A stretch of DNA of 6,383 bases from Acidiferrobacter sp. (GTDB lineage: Bacteria; Pseudomonadota; Gammaproteobacteria; Arenicellales; UBA868): the NCBI GenBank assembly GCA_002694065.1, contig NZKZ01000066.1, forward strand, positions 1 through 6,383, read 5' to 3'. Below, piece after piece: positions 5,125 to 6,383 of this stretch. The notes beneath the pieces are model-generated. The model saw only the letters and a program-made list of their open reading frames with translations. It ran no database searches and was not told the DNA's origin. Each line of letters opens with the position of its first letter. Position 1 is the stretch's first letter. A program made the translations under genes and the position numbers.

Positions 5125-6383
5125 TTACCCTCGACCCTTTGGCGACGATTTCTTTTTGTCATAGGGATTTTCGGCATTGCGCAGTTCGAATCGAATCCGC
5201 GTGCCCGTCAACTTAAAGGTCCCCGCAAGCGTTTTCGCGAGATACCGGAGATAACTTGCGGGCAGTCTGTGCAGCGTATTTCCATGCAGTACCACGGTCG
5301 GGGGGTTTTTCCCTCCCTGGTGCGCATACTTCGGCTTTATAGTGCGATTGTTGACCATCGGCGGCCTATGATGCTCGACCGCCTTAGCCAGCGCCCTATT
5401 GAGGAGGCTGGTCCCCATCTCTGCCATCGCACTGGCCCGTGCTCGCCGGATCGCTTTGGTGAGCTCCGCAATTCCAGAACCGTGCATCGCAGAGATAAAG
5501 ACGCTTTCATGCTCGGGCAAGAAATCCAGTTTACGGGAAAGTTCGCGACGCACCGCATTTTTTTCCCGTCTCTCGAGGCCGTCCCATTTATTCACAGCAA
5601 TCACAATCGAGCGGCCTGTCTCAATAATCAAGCCGGCGATCGTCGCATCCTGGTCACTGACGCCTTCTCTTGCATCGAGGACCAACACCGCCGCTTGGGC
5701 AGAAGCCAAGGCCTGCAAGGTCTTCACCACGGAGAACTTCTCGAGAGTCTCGCGGACGCGGGATTTTCTGCGCACCCCCGCAGTATCCAGTAACAACAAG
5801 GTTTCCCCGTCGCGCTCAACGGGCACCGCAACACTATCCCTTGTTGTTCCCGGAAGATCCGCGACGATCATCCTGGATTCACCGGCCAGGCAGTTGACAA
5901 GAGTGGATTTACCGACGTTTGGCCTGCCAACTATGGCGATTCGATTGGCATCCGCGGTGGTCGCTTCAGATTCCGAGTCAGGCACGATGTCAGCGATTGC
6001 GTCCAACAGACGCCCGACGCCTTGTCCCGTTTTGGCCGAAACGACCTGAGGCGTGCCCAGGGACAGCTCAAAAAATTCACTGGCGGTGATATCCGGATCG
6101 AGGCCCTCCGCCTTATTGACCGCCACCAAGACAGGCGTTTCATCCCTGCGTAAATCTGAGGCGATATCCCGATCTGAAGTGGATAACCCCTCACGCGCAT
6201 CAAGCAAAAAAACGACAGCGTCGGCCTCTGACAGCGCCTGAACGACTTGGTCCCGGACCGCAGCGCTCAGCACATCTCCGTCATCCGAGAGCCCCCCGGT
6301 ATCAATCAGGAGAAAACGCTGATCCTGATGTGAGGCCTCGCCATACAATCGGGCACGGGTGACGCCAGGTTGATCGTCGTTAA
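5125..6383 (-). CDS. der: Ribosome-associated GTPase Der (EngA), N-terminally truncated by the window edge
   Basis: Der is an essential tandem GTPase that assists maturation of the 50S ribosomal subunit. The window holds 418 codons plus the stop; the true start and the first-domain Walker A motif lie past the right edge. The reading frame is open to the edge, so the TTG at 6348-6346 is an internal Leu, not the start. Visible in the first GTPase domain are PGVTRAR (6369-6349), DTGG (6303-6292), NKAE and VSAKTGQG. The second domain has GRPNVGKST (5928-5902), PGTTRDS, DTAGVRRKSRV, NKWD and FISAMHGSG. The KH-like C-terminal domain includes NRTIKPKYAHQGGKNPP and ends in a basic tail (ENPYDKKKSSPKGRG). 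One oddity is Ala in the first-domain switch sequence TRAR, where most Der proteins I recall have TRDR. In E. coli, der is also close to xseA and guaBA. No terminator follows it in the 38-bp gap to xseA. Confidence 0.97.
   Translation of the reverse strand, partial: NDDQPGVTRARLYGEASHQDQRFLLIDTGGLSDDGDVLSAAVRDQVVQALSEADAVVFLLDAREGLSTSDRDIASDLRRDETPVLVAVNKAEGLDPDITASEFFELSLGTPQVVSAKTGQGVGRLLDAIADIVPDSESEATTADANRIAIVGRPNVGKSTLVNCLAGESRMIVADLPGTTRDSVAVPVERDGETLLLLDTAGVRRKSRVRETLEKFSVVKTLQALASAQAAVLVLDAREGVSDQDATIAGLIIETGRSIVIAVNKWDGLERREKNAVRRELSRKLDFLPEHESVFISAMHGSGIAELTKAIRRARASAMAEMGTSLLNRALAKAVEHHRPPMVNNRTIKPKYAHQGGKNPPTVVLHGNTLHRLPASYLRYLAKTLAGTFKLTGTRIRFELRNAENPYDKKKSSPKGRG

Noticed and set aside
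5269..6049. Open frames of 174 and 216 codons antisense to der
   Set aside because: They overlap each other and the conserved Der GTPase and KH-like domains, have no family signature, and the Arg/Ser-rich composition is typical of antisense frames.
6346..6348. TTG as the start codon of der
   Set aside because: The frame continues to the window edge and encodes the conserved PGVTR switch region upstream, so this is an internal Leu in a truncated gene.

Overview
The window looks like a chromosomal housekeeping region of a gammaproteobacterium. It carries guaA and guaB on the minus strand, xseA divergent from guaB, and der convergent with xseA. The order guaA-guaB-xseA-der is a familiar gammaproteobacterial neighbourhood: E. 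coli has guaA, guaB and xseA adjacent, with der close by. GC content is moderate to high in the genes, and the 3185-3295 intergenic region is AT-richer. There are no mobile elements, tRNAs, rRNAs or CRISPR arrays.

Layout, left to right. Positions 1-91 (minus) hold the first 30 codons of a small membrane protein that resembles the DUF1772/anthrone-oxygenase family. It starts 25 bp after guaA with a strong Shine-Dalgarno (SD) sequence. Positions 117-1715 (minus) are guaA, GMP synthase, which has no ATG or GTG start and probably begins at TTG. Positions 1718-3184 (minus) are guaB, IMP dehydrogenase. Together guaB and guaA take IMP to XMP to GMP and appear to form one transcript. A 111-bp divergent region (3185-3295) contains the guaB promoter and a candidate promoter for the opposite strand. 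Positions 3296-3631 (plus) encode a 111-residue secreted, Ala-rich helical protein resembling the SoxXA-binding protein SoxK or DUF4398-type proteins. It is followed by a strong intrinsic terminator at 3646-3676. xseA (3752-5086, plus) encodes the exonuclease VII large subunit and has its own promoter. der (5125-6383, minus) encodes the double-GTPase ribosome assembly factor and runs off the right edge, so its N-terminus is missing.

The genes themselves are conventional. The most interesting signals are regulatory. Both guaB and xseA have a near-consensus -10 box ending exactly 6 nt before the ATG and no SD, which predicts leaderless mRNAs. The two small accessory genes, by contrast, have perfect GGAGG sites. 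The other notable point is the secreted SoxK-like gene between guaB and xseA, far from any sox gene in this window; it weakly suggests a sulfur-oxidising lineage such as Chromatiales or Ectothiorhodospiraceae. I found no clear evidence of an undescribed multi-gene system.
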